NCBI GenBank assembly: GCA_050950025.1
Contig: JBMNGW010000008.1
Span: 18,606-82,605, forward strand
DNA from: JBMNGW01 sp050950025
GTDB taxonomy: Bacteria; Spirochaetota; Spirochaetia; Sphaerochaetales; Sphaerochaetaceae
Length of the DNA: 64,000 bases
Direction: 5' to 3'
Below the pieces are notes generated by a model, which worked only from the letters and a program-made list of their open reading frames with translations, made no database searches and was not told the origin of the DNA. Each line of letters begins with the position of its first letter. Position 1 is the first letter of the stretch. The translations under genes and the position numbers were made by a program. Positions 36,939-45,952 of the stretch are shown piece by piece.

Positions 36939-38398
36939 TGTCCAATGATTTAGGTGAAGCAATACGAGCTTTAGTGAACGAAAGGGGCATCAGCGAAGAT
37001 TTAGTACTTGAAACTATTCGCGGATTGCTGCTTGCCGCTTTCAAAAGGAAGTTCGGCACCAGTGACAATGCAGTCGTTGAATTCAACGAGGATAGAGATA
37101 ATGTAAACCTCTTTGCCAGAAAAATGATTGTTGATGACGACGAGTTTTATGGTGAATTTACTGAAATTCCCCTTACCGAAGCTCGCGAGCTCCATGAAGA
37201 CTGTGAAATTGGTGATGAAATCCTCATTCCCATCGATCCCAAAACGTTTGATCGTATCTCAGTGCAAAGTGCAAAACAAAAAGCAAAGCAGGATCTTAGA
37301 GAAATTCAAAAAGATACCCTCTACTCTGAGTTCAAAACAAAAGAGGGGGAGATGATTATTGGGTACTACCAACGCGAATCAAATGGCGATATTTTCATAG
37401 ACTTGGGTAAAATTGAGGGAATTCTCCCTAAGAAGTATCAAAGTCCGCGCGAAGTCTATCGCAAGAATGACAAAATTAAGTGCTATGTGCATCAAGTTGA
37501 AAAACCTGAGCATGGACAATTAAGAGTTGTTCTTTCCCGTACCCATACTGAATTTGTGCGTAAGCTCTTTGAGTTGGAAGTTCCTGAGATTTATGATCAT
37601 TCCATTGAAATTCATAAGATTGTCAGAGAACCGGGGTACCGCACTAAAGTGGCTGTCTATTCCCATCGCAGTGATCTTGATCCAGTGGGCGCTTGTGTAG
37701 GCTTAAAAGGGATTCGGGTGCAAACCATCATGCGGGAAATGGAAGGGGAGAGAATCGACATTCTCCGCTATGATCCCAATCCCGCCGAATACATTAAAAA
37801 CTGCCTATCCCCGGCCGAAGTTAAACGAGTGGTGATTTTAGACGAAGGTAAACGAACAGCAGTGGCAATTGTGGATGATTCACAGCTCTCTTTGGCCATT
37901 GGCAAGCAGGGAATCAACGTCAGATTGGCTAATAAACTTGCTGATTGGATTATTGACGTAAAGACGCTTGACCTGTATCGTGAAATGGACCTCGACGTAG
38001 AGATGAAAGATCGGGTTGATGCACTGTTTGGCGATGCCCCCGATGTTGAGCCTGAGTATTACGATGAACAAGATGAAGAATTCTTGTTAAGCGACATTGG
38101 TGAACTTGATAAGGCTTTGATCGACAAACTGCAATTCCATGATGTCTATTCTATTGAAGAGTTCGTCAACCTCACCAAAGAGGAATTGTTGGAGTTTGGC
38201 GATATTTCAGAAGAAGAGATTGAGAAGATTCACGCCATTCTTGATGAATACGTCGATATTGTTGAAGAGGAGGAGGAAGAGGTTGAACACCAATTCCTCT
38301 GTCCCGAGTGTGGACACTCCTTAACAGCCGACATGACAGTCTGTCCCAACTGCGGAGTCGGTTTGAGCTTTGAGGAAGTGGAAGAACACGAGGAGTAA
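36938..38398 (+). CDS. nusA: Transcription factor NusA with a C-terminal zinc ribbon
   Basis: 486 residues. An N-terminal RNA-polymerase-binding domain is followed by S1 (GYYQRESNGDIFIDLGKIEG), KH1 (AVYSHRSDLDPVGACVGLKG) and KH2 (IVDDSQLSLAIGKQGINVRL). A helix-hairpin-like unit (LDKALIDKLQFHDVYSIEE) comes next, then an acidic linker. The last 33 residues form a zinc ribbon: Cys455, Cys458, Cys469 and Cys472 (CPECG and CPNCG). NusA governs pausing, termination and antitermination. The zinc ribbon is not part of classical NusA. Start chosen by TAATG overlap. Confidence 0.95.
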   Translation: MSNDLGEAIRALVNERGISEDLVLETIRGLLLAAFKRKFGTSDNAVVEFNEDRDNVNLFARKMIVDDDEFYGEFTEIPLTEARELHEDCEIGDEILIPIDPKTFDRISVQSAKQKAKQDLREIQKDTLYSEFKTKEGEMIIGYYQRESNGDIFIDLGKIEGILPKKYQSPREVYRKNDKIKCYVHQVEKPEHGQLRVVLSRTHTEFVRKLFELEVPEIYDHSIEIHKIVREPGYRTKVAVYSHRSDLDPVGACVGLKGIRVQTIMREMEGERIDILRYDPNPAEYIKNCLSPAEVKRVVILDEGKRTAVAIVDDSQLSLAIGKQGINVRLANKLADWIIDVKTLDLYREMDLDVEMKDRVDALFGDAPDVEPEYYDEQDEEFLLSDIGELDKALIDKLQFHDVYSIEEFVNLTKEELLEFGDISEEEIEKIHAILDEYVDIVEEEEEEVEHQFLCPECGHSLTADMTVCPNCGVGLSFEEVEEHEE

Positions 38399-38410
38399 TG
38401 AAGAGAACCT

Positions 38411-40945
38411 ATGACGGAAGAAGATAAGAAACCTAAAACAACCCTAATAAGACACTCACGTACTGCTGCTCCACCCGCTGCTGCAACTACAGAGGCTGAG
38501 CGGCCTGTGGAGAAGAAAAAGGTCGTGGTGGTGAAAAAGAAGGTTGTAGTGGTTCGACCGCAGAGTATCCCAGTAAAAGAGGAGCCGGTTGAGAAGCAGC
38601 CTGTTAAAGAACAGCAAGTGCAAGTCGCCGATCCAGAACCCGCAGTTGAAGCTCCAAAACCGGTGGCAAAGAAAAAAACGGCCGCTGCTGCACCTCGAAA
38701 ATCTGACCATCCGTTTAAACGGACTCCCAATGTGGGTGTCTCTTCTCCCATAGTACGTGATCCGAAGAACTTACCCCCAGTTCCCGGCCAAGGGCAAAGT
38801 GCTGAAGCTCATGCTCAGTGGCGGAAGAATAACCCACCGCAAAACCGGCAGTTTGTTCCCCGCGGAACCACAGGGGCCCGTCAAGTTGGCCAAGTCGGCG
38901 GACAAGGTCCACGCCAAGGAGGGACAGCCGATCGTCGCGCTCCTTACCAAAGACCCCAAGGACAGGGAGGCAGGCCCCCTTATCAACAGAACAGGCCTTC
39001 AGGCGGTTTCCGCCCGCCCCGTCCCGGTTCAGGATCACCTCCTCCAATGGACCTCAATCCGGCAGCTCAAAAGACCTCTAAGAAAGTATTCCGTAAAAAG
39101 AGAGATTTTGTCCGTCCCGAGCGAGTTACTGAGCGTGATTTCCACATCAGGCGCAAAGATCAACATAAAGCTAATCCTGTTCCCAAGAAAATTGACATCA
39201 TGGAAGTCATCACAGTTGCCGATTTGGCTAAGAAAATGAACCTTAAGGCCTCGGAAGTCATTGGGAAATTGCTGCAAATGGGGATGATGGTTACCATTAA
39301 CCAACAAATCGACTCCGATGTGGCTACCTTGATTGCCAGCGAATACAACTGTGAAGTCAATATTGTGTCGCTGTATGATGAAACGTTAATAGCAACCGAA
39401 GAAGATACTCCCACCGATTTGCTTCCCAGAGCCCCCATTGTCACTATTATGGGTCACGTCGATCATGGAAAGACAAAACTTTTGGATGCCATTCGCTCGA
39501 CAAACCTCGCTTCCAAAGAATTTGGTGGTATCACGCAGCATATCGGCGCCTATAAAGTAAATCTTCCGGACAAAGGCGATGTTGTATTTCTTGATACTCC
39601 CGGTCACGCAGCTTTTACTTTGATGCGTTCCCGCGGAGCCCAAGTGACTGACATTGTCGTTTTGGTAGTGGCAGCCAATGATGGGGTGATGCCGCAAACG
39701 ATTGAGGCTATTGATCATGCCAAAGCTGCCAAAGTTCCCATTATTGTGGCAGTTAATAAAATTGACTTAAAAGATGCCAATGTCGATCGAGTTAAACAAC
39801 AACTCTCCGATCGGGGCCTAATGCCCGAAGAGTGGGGCGGGCAAACACTGTATAGTGAAATATCGGCACTGAAGAATATCGGTATTGATGAACTGCTGGA
39901 CACCATTTTACTGCAAGCTGAAATGCTTGAGCTAAAAGCCAATCCCCATGTACGTGCCGAAGGAAAAATTCTTGAATCAAGAATTGACCAAGGTCGCGGT
40001 ATTGTGGCCTCGGTGCTCATTGAGCGGGGAACCTTACATCAGGGCGACAACTTTGTAGCCGGTATTTATCCGGGGAAAGTGCGAGCTATGGTTGATGATC
40101 ATGGACAACACATCACCGAAGCAGGTCCTTCAACCCCTGTTGAGATTATTGGGTTAAGTGATGTTCCGGGTGCCGGTGATCCGTTCCAGGTTACCGAAAA
40201 TGAGAAACAAGCACGGTTGGTTGGCTCTAAGCGCCAAGAGCTTGAACGCCTTGGCCAAGCAAGAAATGTTACCAAGACAACCATTGATAATATTTTTGAA
40301 AAAATGCAAGACGGTACAATTCAAGAGTTCAATGTCATCATTAAAGGAGATGTCCAAGGCTCGGTTGAAGCTGTCCAAAATGCTTTGGAAAAACTTTCCA
40401 ACGATGAAATCAGACTGCATGTGCTGCGAGCCAGTGCCGGGGCCATCATTGAAGACGATGTGAACCTAGCTATTGCTTCGGATGCTATCGTTCTTGGCTT
40501 TAATGTCCGCCCGACGCCCAAAGCTCAGCTTTTATCTGAACAGGAAAAAGTTGAGATTCGTCGCTACAATATTATCTATGATGCAATAGACGATATAAAG
40601 GCAGCTATGGAAGGGATGCTCACCCCCGATCGCAAGGAAATTGTCATCGGTGAAGTTGAGGTGCGCGATACCTTTAAGGTGCCCAAAATTGGTCTTATTG
40701 CCGGCTGTTATGTCCTTGATGGTAAAATTAAACGCAATGCCCAAGTTAATGTGATTCGTGATGGCATCAAACTTCATGCAGGCAAAATCTCATCGCTGAA
40801 GCGCTTTAAAGATGATGCACGCGAAGTGAGTGCCGGATTTGAATGCGGAGTTGGAGTTGAGAATTATCATGACCTTCAAAGTGGCGATATTTTGGAAGTC
40901 ATTGATGTTATTGAAATCGCCAAAAAGTTGACTATTAATGAATGA
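38411..40945 (+). CDS. infB: Translation initiation factor IF-2
   Basis: 844 residues. A Lys/Ala/Val-rich N-terminus is followed by a Gly/Arg/Pro/Gln-rich disordered segment at about 125-225. The conserved core comes next: IF2_N (MEVITVADLAKKMNLKASEV), the G domain with GHVDHGKT near residue 347, DTPGH and NKID, then the barrel domains II-IV. It places fMet-tRNA on the 30S subunit. It overlaps rbfA by 8 bp. Confidence 0.96.
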   Translation: MTEEDKKPKTTLIRHSRTAAPPAAATTEAERPVEKKKVVVVKKKVVVVRPQSIPVKEEPVEKQPVKEQQVQVADPEPAVEAPKPVAKKKTAAAAPRKSDHPFKRTPNVGVSSPIVRDPKNLPPVPGQGQSAEAHAQWRKNNPPQNRQFVPRGTTGARQVGQVGGQGPRQGGTADRRAPYQRPQGQGGRPPYQQNRPSGGFRPPRPGSGSPPPMDLNPAAQKTSKKVFRKKRDFVRPERVTERDFHIRRKDQHKANPVPKKIDIMEVITVADLAKKMNLKASEVIGKLLQMGMMVTINQQIDSDVATLIASEYNCEVNIVSLYDETLIATEEDTPTDLLPRAPIVTIMGHVDHGKTKLLDAIRSTNLASKEFGGITQHIGAYKVNLPDKGDVVFLDTPGHAAFTLMRSRGAQVTDIVVLVVAANDGVMPQTIEAIDHAKAAKVPIIVAVNKIDLKDANVDRVKQQLSDRGLMPEEWGGQTLYSEISALKNIGIDELLDTILLQAEMLELKANPHVRAEGKILESRIDQGRGIVASVLIERGTLHQGDNFVAGIYPGKVRAMVDDHGQHITEAGPSTPVEIIGLSDVPGAGDPFQVTENEKQARLVGSKRQELERLGQARNVTKTTIDNIFEKMQDGTIQEFNVIIKGDVQGSVEAVQNALEKLSNDEIRLHVLRASAGAIIEDDVNLAIASDAIVLGFNVRPTPKAQLLSEQEKVEIRRYNIIYDAIDDIKAAMEGMLTPDRKEIVIGEVEVRDTFKVPKIGLIAGCYVLDGKIKRNAQVNVIRDGIKLHAGKISSLKRFKDDAREVSAGFECGVGVENYHDLQSGDILEVIDVIEIAKKLTINE

Positions 40946-41294
40946 TCATGTGCAAAAACGGCTAGAAAGTCGCATACAGCAAGCTATTAGCTCCATGATA
41001 GTGCTTCAAGAAATTAAGCACCATCAGCTTAGTGCTTTTGTCTCTATCAGCAAAGTCTCTTTGAGCAAGGACAAAGCGTATGCGACAGTTTGGGTCTCTT
41101 CCTTTGAAGAGGATAAGAAGCTGGAGGATTCAGTTCAGGCATTGCAGCAGGCAGCGGGGTTTATCCAAAGAAAACTTGGCACACTGCTTAAAACGCGCAA
41201 TACTCCCAAGCTTACCTTCAAATCAGATACCTCTGTAAAGGAAGGGCAGGCCGTCAATCAGCTTATAGAGAGTCTGCATATTTCTGATGAGTAG
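40938..41294 (+). CDS. rbfA: Ribosome-binding factor A
   Basis: 118 residues. KRLESRIQQAISSMI opens the KH-type fold, followed by FVSISKVSLSKDKAYATVWVS and the C-terminal PKLTFKSDTSVKEGQAVNQLI. RbfA binds the 16S 5' region in late 30S maturation. It overlaps both infB and truB by 8 bp, indicating tight translational coupling. Confidence 0.93.
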   Translation: MNDHVQKRLESRIQQAISSMIVLQEIKHHQLSAFVSISKVSLSKDKAYATVWVSSFEEDKKLEDSVQALQQAAGFIQRKLGTLLKTRNTPKLTFKSDTSVKEGQAVNQLIESLHISDE

Positions 41295-42189
41295 TGGTTC
41301 TTCTCTTCTATTGATAGACAAACCAAGCCAAGTGACCTCTTTTTCGGCTCTGTCTCCCATTAAAAGGAGCATTGCCAAAAAAGTAGGGCACTGCGGAACT
41401 CTTGATAAATTTGCCACAGGTCTTTTAATTGTGCTTACCGGCTCTTATACCCGGTTAAATCAATTATTTAGCTCCTTAGATAAAACCTATGAGGCTGTGG
41501 TGGAATTTGGCAAGCAAACTGACACCTTAGATCCAGAGGGCACCATAACCCATAGTGGGTCAATACCAACTCGAACAGAAGTGCAACAGGTTATCTCTTC
41601 TCAATTTCTTGGATCGATTATGCAAGAACCTCCTGTATATTCGGCTCTTCATATCGATGGGAAAAGAGCACATGTTTTAGCTCGCCAAGGAGAAGAAGTA
41701 ACCATACCAAAACGACGTGTTACTATTTACAGCTTAACTGTTGAGCATTGGGATCCACCGTTTGCCCATTTGGCCATCCACTGTTCCAAAGGAACGTACA
41801 TCCGCTCCCTAGCGAGGGATATTGCTTTGGCGTGTAACAGTAGAGCCTATGTAAAAGAGCTCAAACGCACTGCCATCGGTCCTTATAAGCTTACTGAAGC
41901 TGCCTTGGCAGAAGACGAGCCGGCTCTCAGAGCTCAAATACAGCAATCTGAGAAGCAGCTTGCCCGTCTTCCCAATATTGCCCACATGGTTTTAAACAAA
42001 GAGGCTACTAGGCGCCTCTGGTATGGAAACTTGCCCAATGAACGTGGTATCATCAGCTCTACAGCAAAACAGCAAGACACCCATGTCGTGCTTCAGAATG
42101 AACATGCTCAATCATTGGCTGTAGCTGCACTAAATGATGCTTTGCTACCGCACAAGCTGGTGGGGTATATAGGTGCAAAGGATAGGTAA
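41287..42189 (+). CDS. truB: tRNA pseudouridine-55 synthase TruB
   Basis: 300 residues. The catalytic Asp40 lies in GHCGTLDKFATGLLIVLTG. Further blocks are YEAVVEFGKQTDTLDPEG, PPVYSALHIDGKRAH and CSKGTYIRSLARDIA. It makes pseudouridine 55 in the T arm of tRNAs. It overlaps rbfA by 8 bp and its TAA overlaps the ribF ATG. Confidence 0.95.
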   Translation: MSSGSSLLLIDKPSQVTSFSALSPIKRSIAKKVGHCGTLDKFATGLLIVLTGSYTRLNQLFSSLDKTYEAVVEFGKQTDTLDPEGTITHSGSIPTRTEVQQVISSQFLGSIMQEPPVYSALHIDGKRAHVLARQGEEVTIPKRRVTIYSLTVEHWDPPFAHLAIHCSKGTYIRSLARDIALACNSRAYVKELKRTAIGPYKLTEAALAEDEPALRAQIQQSEKQLARLPNIAHMVLNKEATRRLWYGNLPNERGIISSTAKQQDTHVVLQNEHAQSLAVAALNDALLPHKLVGYIGAKDR

Positions 42190-43037
42190 TGGTAGTTCTA
42201 AGCTTTGATCAGCTCTATAAAACCAAAGAACTGAAGCAGATGCCTGCAATCCTCTCCATCGGCGTATATGATGGGATGCACATCGGCCATCAAAGGATTA
42301 TCGGCACCACCGTAGAATTGGCCCAAAAAGAGGAGGGGACTAAAAGCGCAATCCTCACCTTTTCTCAGAATCCAAAGACACTTTTGGGACGTAATCCTTA
42401 TGACAAACCACTTATGAGCCTGCGCCAATTTACTGAAACGCTGATTGGCCAAGGGGTGGATTACCTTGTTGTGATTGACTTTTCTCCCGAATTTAGTAAA
42501 CTGACCGGAGAGGAGTTTATTGCCCGCTGTTGCGATATTTTTGCTGTTCGTGCAGTTGTTGTTGGGGAAAATTTCCGTTGTGGGCTAAAAGCCGATACGG
42601 GAGTTAAAGAGCTAAAAGAGCTTCTGCCCCGCTATGCACAAAACGCTCAATTGCATGTTCCATCCATGTATACATTATTAGATGGGACGATTGACAGCAG
42701 CACAATTGTGCGGCGTACACTTACTCAGGGCAGGGTAGCGGAAATTCCGAACCAGCTCGGCAGGCATTATTCGGTGGACTTGGCCCATATACCTTCCAGG
42801 AACAGCGGATACCCCCTGCTTTTTGCGATCAGTTCATTTGTGCAGCTCCTGCCGCCACCGGGAGCGTACGAATCTGTGCTTGTGTTGGAAGACAGGTCGA
42901 CTGTTGCAGTTATAGCTGTCGTGGGACAAGAGTTTCTTGAACTGCGAAGCAACTGTGAGTCGGAAAAAAGCGTTTTCCCAGCAGGCTCTGCCACTGTTCG
43001 CTACGATAATTTGCAATTTGTAAAGGAGTTGACTTAA
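42189..43037 (+). CDS. ribF: RibF-type FMN adenylyltransferase with degenerate C-terminal domain
   Basis: 282 residues. The N-terminal nucleotidyltransferase (SIGVYDGMHIGHQRI, then AVVVGENFRCGLKADTG and IDSSTIVRR) is typical of RibF FAD synthetases. The C-terminal region begins GRHYSVDLAHIP but lacks the riboflavin-kinase GFPTAN motif. It is also about 25 residues shorter than usual. It may therefore only adenylylate FMN, with riboflavin kinase supplied elsewhere. It sits in the usual position between truB and rpsO. Confidence 0.85.
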   Translation: MVVLSFDQLYKTKELKQMPAILSIGVYDGMHIGHQRIIGTTVELAQKEEGTKSAILTFSQNPKTLLGRNPYDKPLMSLRQFTETLIGQGVDYLVVIDFSPEFSKLTGEEFIARCCDIFAVRAVVVGENFRCGLKADTGVKELKELLPRYAQNAQLHVPSMYTLLDGTIDSSTIVRRTLTQGRVAEIPNQLGRHYSVDLAHIPSRNSGYPLLFAISSFVQLLPPPGAYESVLVLEDRSTVAVIAVVGQEFLELRSNCESEKSVFPAGSATVRYDNLQFVKELT

Positions 43038-43039
43038 TT

Positions 43040-43306
43040 ATGTTGACAAAAGAGATGAAAAGCCAAATTGTGGCTGAATATGGCGGTTCCTCTGCCAATA
43101 CCGGCAGCAGCGAGGTGCAGATTGCCCTCTTAACAGCCCGTATTCGTGACTTACAAAGTCATTTTGACACGTTCCCCAAAGACCATGCTAGCCGCCGCGG
43201 TCTTTTGAAGATGGTTGGTCAAAGACGCCGGCTACTAAAATATGTAAGAAATCAGGATATTAACCGCTATCGTGAACTGATTCAAAAACTTGGCCTGAGA
43301 AAGTAA
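43040..43306 (+). CDS. rpsO: 30S ribosomal protein S15
   Basis: 88 residues, the usual S15 length. TGSSEVQIALLTARIRDLQSH and KDHASRRGLLKMVGQRRRLL are diagnostic. It binds 16S rRNA early in assembly. AAAGGAG at the end of ribF is its ribosome-binding site; it starts two bases after the ribF stop. A large hairpin separates it from pnp. Confidence 0.97.
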   Translation: MLTKEMKSQIVAEYGGSSANTGSSEVQIALLTARIRDLQSHFDTFPKDHASRRGLLKMVGQRRRLLKYVRNQDINRYRELIQKLGLRK

Positions 43307-43335
43307 TTGAACAGTGAAATTAGTGGATTCAGATC

Positions 43336-43368
43336 AGCCTTAGAGCTCTTTGCTTGAGCTTTAGGGCT
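43336..43368 (+). promoter_or_regulatory. Hairpin in the rpsO-pnp intergenic region
   Basis: A continuous 13-bp stem (43336-43348 with 43356-43368, two G-U pairs) with a 7-base loop. In E. coli the equivalent region has an RNase III-cleaved stem used in pnp autoregulation, and an rpsO terminator. Here no T run follows, so processing is more likely than termination. Confidence 0.65.
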
Positions 43369-43405
43369 GTCTCTGTTTCAGAAGAGAAAGAAGTAGGAAA
43401 AAAGA

Positions 43406-45505
43406 ATGAAATCAGTAACAATGAAACTAGGCTCTGGAGAATTGACTCTTCAGACAGGAAAAATGGCTAAACAAGCCAATGGATCTATTTATGCTATTTA
43501 TGAAGGGAGTGCCGTTTTAGCTACGGCTTGCAGCGGCTCAGCACCCGACAAACCCCTCGACTATGTTCCTTTACAAGTTGAGTATAATGAGAAATATTAT
43601 GCAGCCGGTAAAATCCCCGGCGGATTTTTAAAACGTGAAGGGCGTCCCAAAGATAAGGAGATTCTTGTCTCTCGGCTGATTGACCGCCCGATGCGCCCTC
43701 TGTTTGATAAAGCTTTTGGTCGGGAGATACAAATCATTCCCACTGTCATCAGTACCGATATGGTTAACCCGCCCGATATGATCGCCATCATTGCCTCTTC
43801 TGCGGCCGTTGTAGTCAGCGACATTCCGTTTAACGGACCTGTTGGGGCTGTGCGCGTTGCTTATATCGACGACCAGTACATTATTAACCCCACATTCCAG
43901 CAGATTGAAAAAGCAGAGCTTGAAATCGTGGTAGCAGGAACCGAAGAGGGGATTACCATGGTTGAAGGGGGAGCCAAACAGGTCTCTGAAGAGATGATGC
44001 TTAAAGCCATCGATGCCGCCCAGCCGGTAATTGCCGACATTTGTCGTTTGCAAAAAGAGCTCGCTTCTTTAGCCGGTAAAGAGAAGCTGCCGCTGATGGA
44101 AATTAAAGAAGACCTCTCCTTTTTAGACCCCATTAAAGCCTTTGCTTATCCTTTGTATAAAAAAGCCTCTTTTGTGAAAGGTAAAATGGAGCGCTATGCT
44201 GCCTTAGATGCCGTTAAAGAAGAGGTCGTAGAAAAATTTGCCGACGAAATTGAAGAAAGCGGCACTCCCGAGAAAATCAGGGAGATGTTTGAAGACATGG
44301 AATACGAAATCCTTCGCACCTCTATTTTAGATGAGGGAGTGCGAACCGATGGGAGAAAAGTGGACCAGGTGCGCACCATAACCAGTGAAGTGGGCCTCTT
44401 ACCCCACACTCACGGCAGTGCTTTATTTACCCGTGGAGAGACACAAAGCTTGGCTACCACCACCTTAGGATCTGCCAGTGATGAGCAGATGTTCGACACC
44501 ATCGATGGTGATAAACATTTCTCCAACTTTATGCTCCACTACAACTTCCCCCCCTTCTCCGTAGGAGAAACAGGGAGACTGAGCACCGGAAGACGGGAAA
44601 TTGGTCATGGCCATTTGGCTCAACGAGCCCTAGAGGCCGTCATTCCTCCCAAAACCGAGTTTCCCTACACCATGCGGGTGGTATCAGAGATTCTTGAGTC
44701 CAATGGCTCTTCTTCAATGGCCAGTATTTGTGGCGGTTGTCTTTCGTTAATGGATGCCGGAGTGCCGATAACTCAGCCGGTAGCCGGTATTGCCATGGGG
44801 TTAATAACCGAAGGCTCCGATTACAAAAAATATGTGGTCCTTAGCGATATTTTGGGAGAAGAAGACCATCTTGGCGATATGGACTTTAAAGTTGCCGGAA
44901 CTAAAGATGGTATTACTGCCTTCCAAATGGATATTAAGATTGCCGGAGTAACTGGAGAAATCATGGCAAAGGCACTTTCACAAGCTAAAGAGGGGCGGAT
45001 GCACATTCTTGGCGAAATGAATAAAACACTTGCCAGCCCAAGAGCCGAGATTTCCGAACATGCTCCCAAAATCCTTACGTTTAAAGTCGAAGAAGATAAA
45101 ATCGGAGCAGTCATTGGTACTGGAGGCAAAACGATTAAAGGAATTGCCGAGCAAACCGGGGCCGAAATCAATATTGAAAATGACGGGGTAGTAACAATCT
45201 TTGGCAAAAACAGTGCCAGTGCTCAAAAAGCCCTCGATTTAGTCAAATCGATTGTTGAAGAGCCCGAAGTTGGCCGCATCTACCAAGGAACAGTCAAACG
45301 TATTATGGACTTTGGTGCGTTCATTGAGATATTGCCCGGTAAAGAGGGATTGTGCCACATTAGCAAACTCTCCAGAACCCGAGTAAATAACGTTAATGAC
45401 GTGTTGAGCATGAACCAGGAGATTCCGGTCAAATTACTTGAAATTGATCGCATGGGACGGCTTAATTTAAGCTACATCGACGCTTTGGAAGAACAGAAGG
45501 AATAG
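43406..45505 (+). CDS. pnp: Polyribonucleotide nucleotidyltransferase (PNPase)
   Basis: 699 residues. Two RNase PH domains (FLKREGRPKDKEILVSRLIDR in the first; GRREIGHGHLAQRALE and DILGEEDHLGDMDFKVAGT in the second) are followed by KH (IGAVIGTGGKTIKGIAEQTG) and S1 (YQGTVKRIMDFGAFIEILPG). It degrades RNA from the 3' end using phosphate. The length is the normal bacterial value. It begins 37 bases after the hairpin; ribosome-binding site AGTAGG. Confidence 0.97.
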   Translation: MKSVTMKLGSGELTLQTGKMAKQANGSIYAIYEGSAVLATACSGSAPDKPLDYVPLQVEYNEKYYAAGKIPGGFLKREGRPKDKEILVSRLIDRPMRPLFDKAFGREIQIIPTVISTDMVNPPDMIAIIASSAAVVVSDIPFNGPVGAVRVAYIDDQYIINPTFQQIEKAELEIVVAGTEEGITMVEGGAKQVSEEMMLKAIDAAQPVIADICRLQKELASLAGKEKLPLMEIKEDLSFLDPIKAFAYPLYKKASFVKGKMERYAALDAVKEEVVEKFADEIEESGTPEKIREMFEDMEYEILRTSILDEGVRTDGRKVDQVRTITSEVGLLPHTHGSALFTRGETQSLATTTLGSASDEQMFDTIDGDKHFSNFMLHYNFPPFSVGETGRLSTGRREIGHGHLAQRALEAVIPPKTEFPYTMRVVSEILESNGSSSMASICGGCLSLMDAGVPITQPVAGIAMGLITEGSDYKKYVVLSDILGEEDHLGDMDFKVAGTKDGITAFQMDIKIAGVTGEIMAKALSQAKEGRMHILGEMNKTLASPRAEISEHAPKILTFKVEEDKIGAVIGTGGKTIKGIAEQTGAEINIENDGVVTIFGKNSASAQKALDLVKSIVEEPEVGRIYQGTVKRIMDFGAFIEILPGKEGLCHISKLSRTRVNNVNDVLSMNQEIPVKLLEIDRMGRLNLSYIDALEEQKE

Positions 45506-45507
45506 GG

Positions 45508-45951
45508 ATGGAGCAGATAACTCTTACGTGCACTGTGGCTGACGGTTCTCAATTGCCTCAGTATGCCACCAAAGGGTCTGCTGGCGCCGATATCTGTGCT
45601 TTTTTAACCGAGCCTGTCACCTTAGAACCAAATGGTGGCAGGGCTCTTATACCAACCGGTATTGCCATGGAAATTCCTGCGGGGTACGAAGTCCAAATTC
45701 GCCCCCGCAGCGGATTGGCATTTTCATACGGAGTAACTGTTCTCAATGCACCGGGGACCATCGACAGTGATTACCGCGGAGAGATCAAAATTATGTTGAT
45801 CAACTTGGGCCAGCAGGAGTATGTAATTACTGATGGCATGCGAATTGCCCAATGTATTGTCGCTCCAGTAATAAGTGCCAATTTTACGCAAGTATCTTTT
45901 TTAAGTGACAGCGACCGCGGAGCAAAGGGGTTCGGCTCAACGGGGGTGTAG
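45508..45951 (+). CDS. dut: dUTP diphosphatase
   Basis: 147 residues with the five trimeric dUTPase motifs: GSAGADICA, PRSGLAFSYGV, APGTIDSDYRGEI, RIAQCIV and RGAKGFGSTG. It removes dUTP and supplies dUMP for thymidylate synthesis. It starts two bases after the pnp stop. Confidence 0.96.
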   Translation: MEQITLTCTVADGSQLPQYATKGSAGADICAFLTEPVTLEPNGGRALIPTGIAMEIPAGYEVQIRPRSGLAFSYGVTVLNAPGTIDSDYRGEIKIMLINLGQQEYVITDGMRIAQCIVAPVISANFTQVSFLSDSDRGAKGFGSTGV

Positions 45952-45952
45952 C

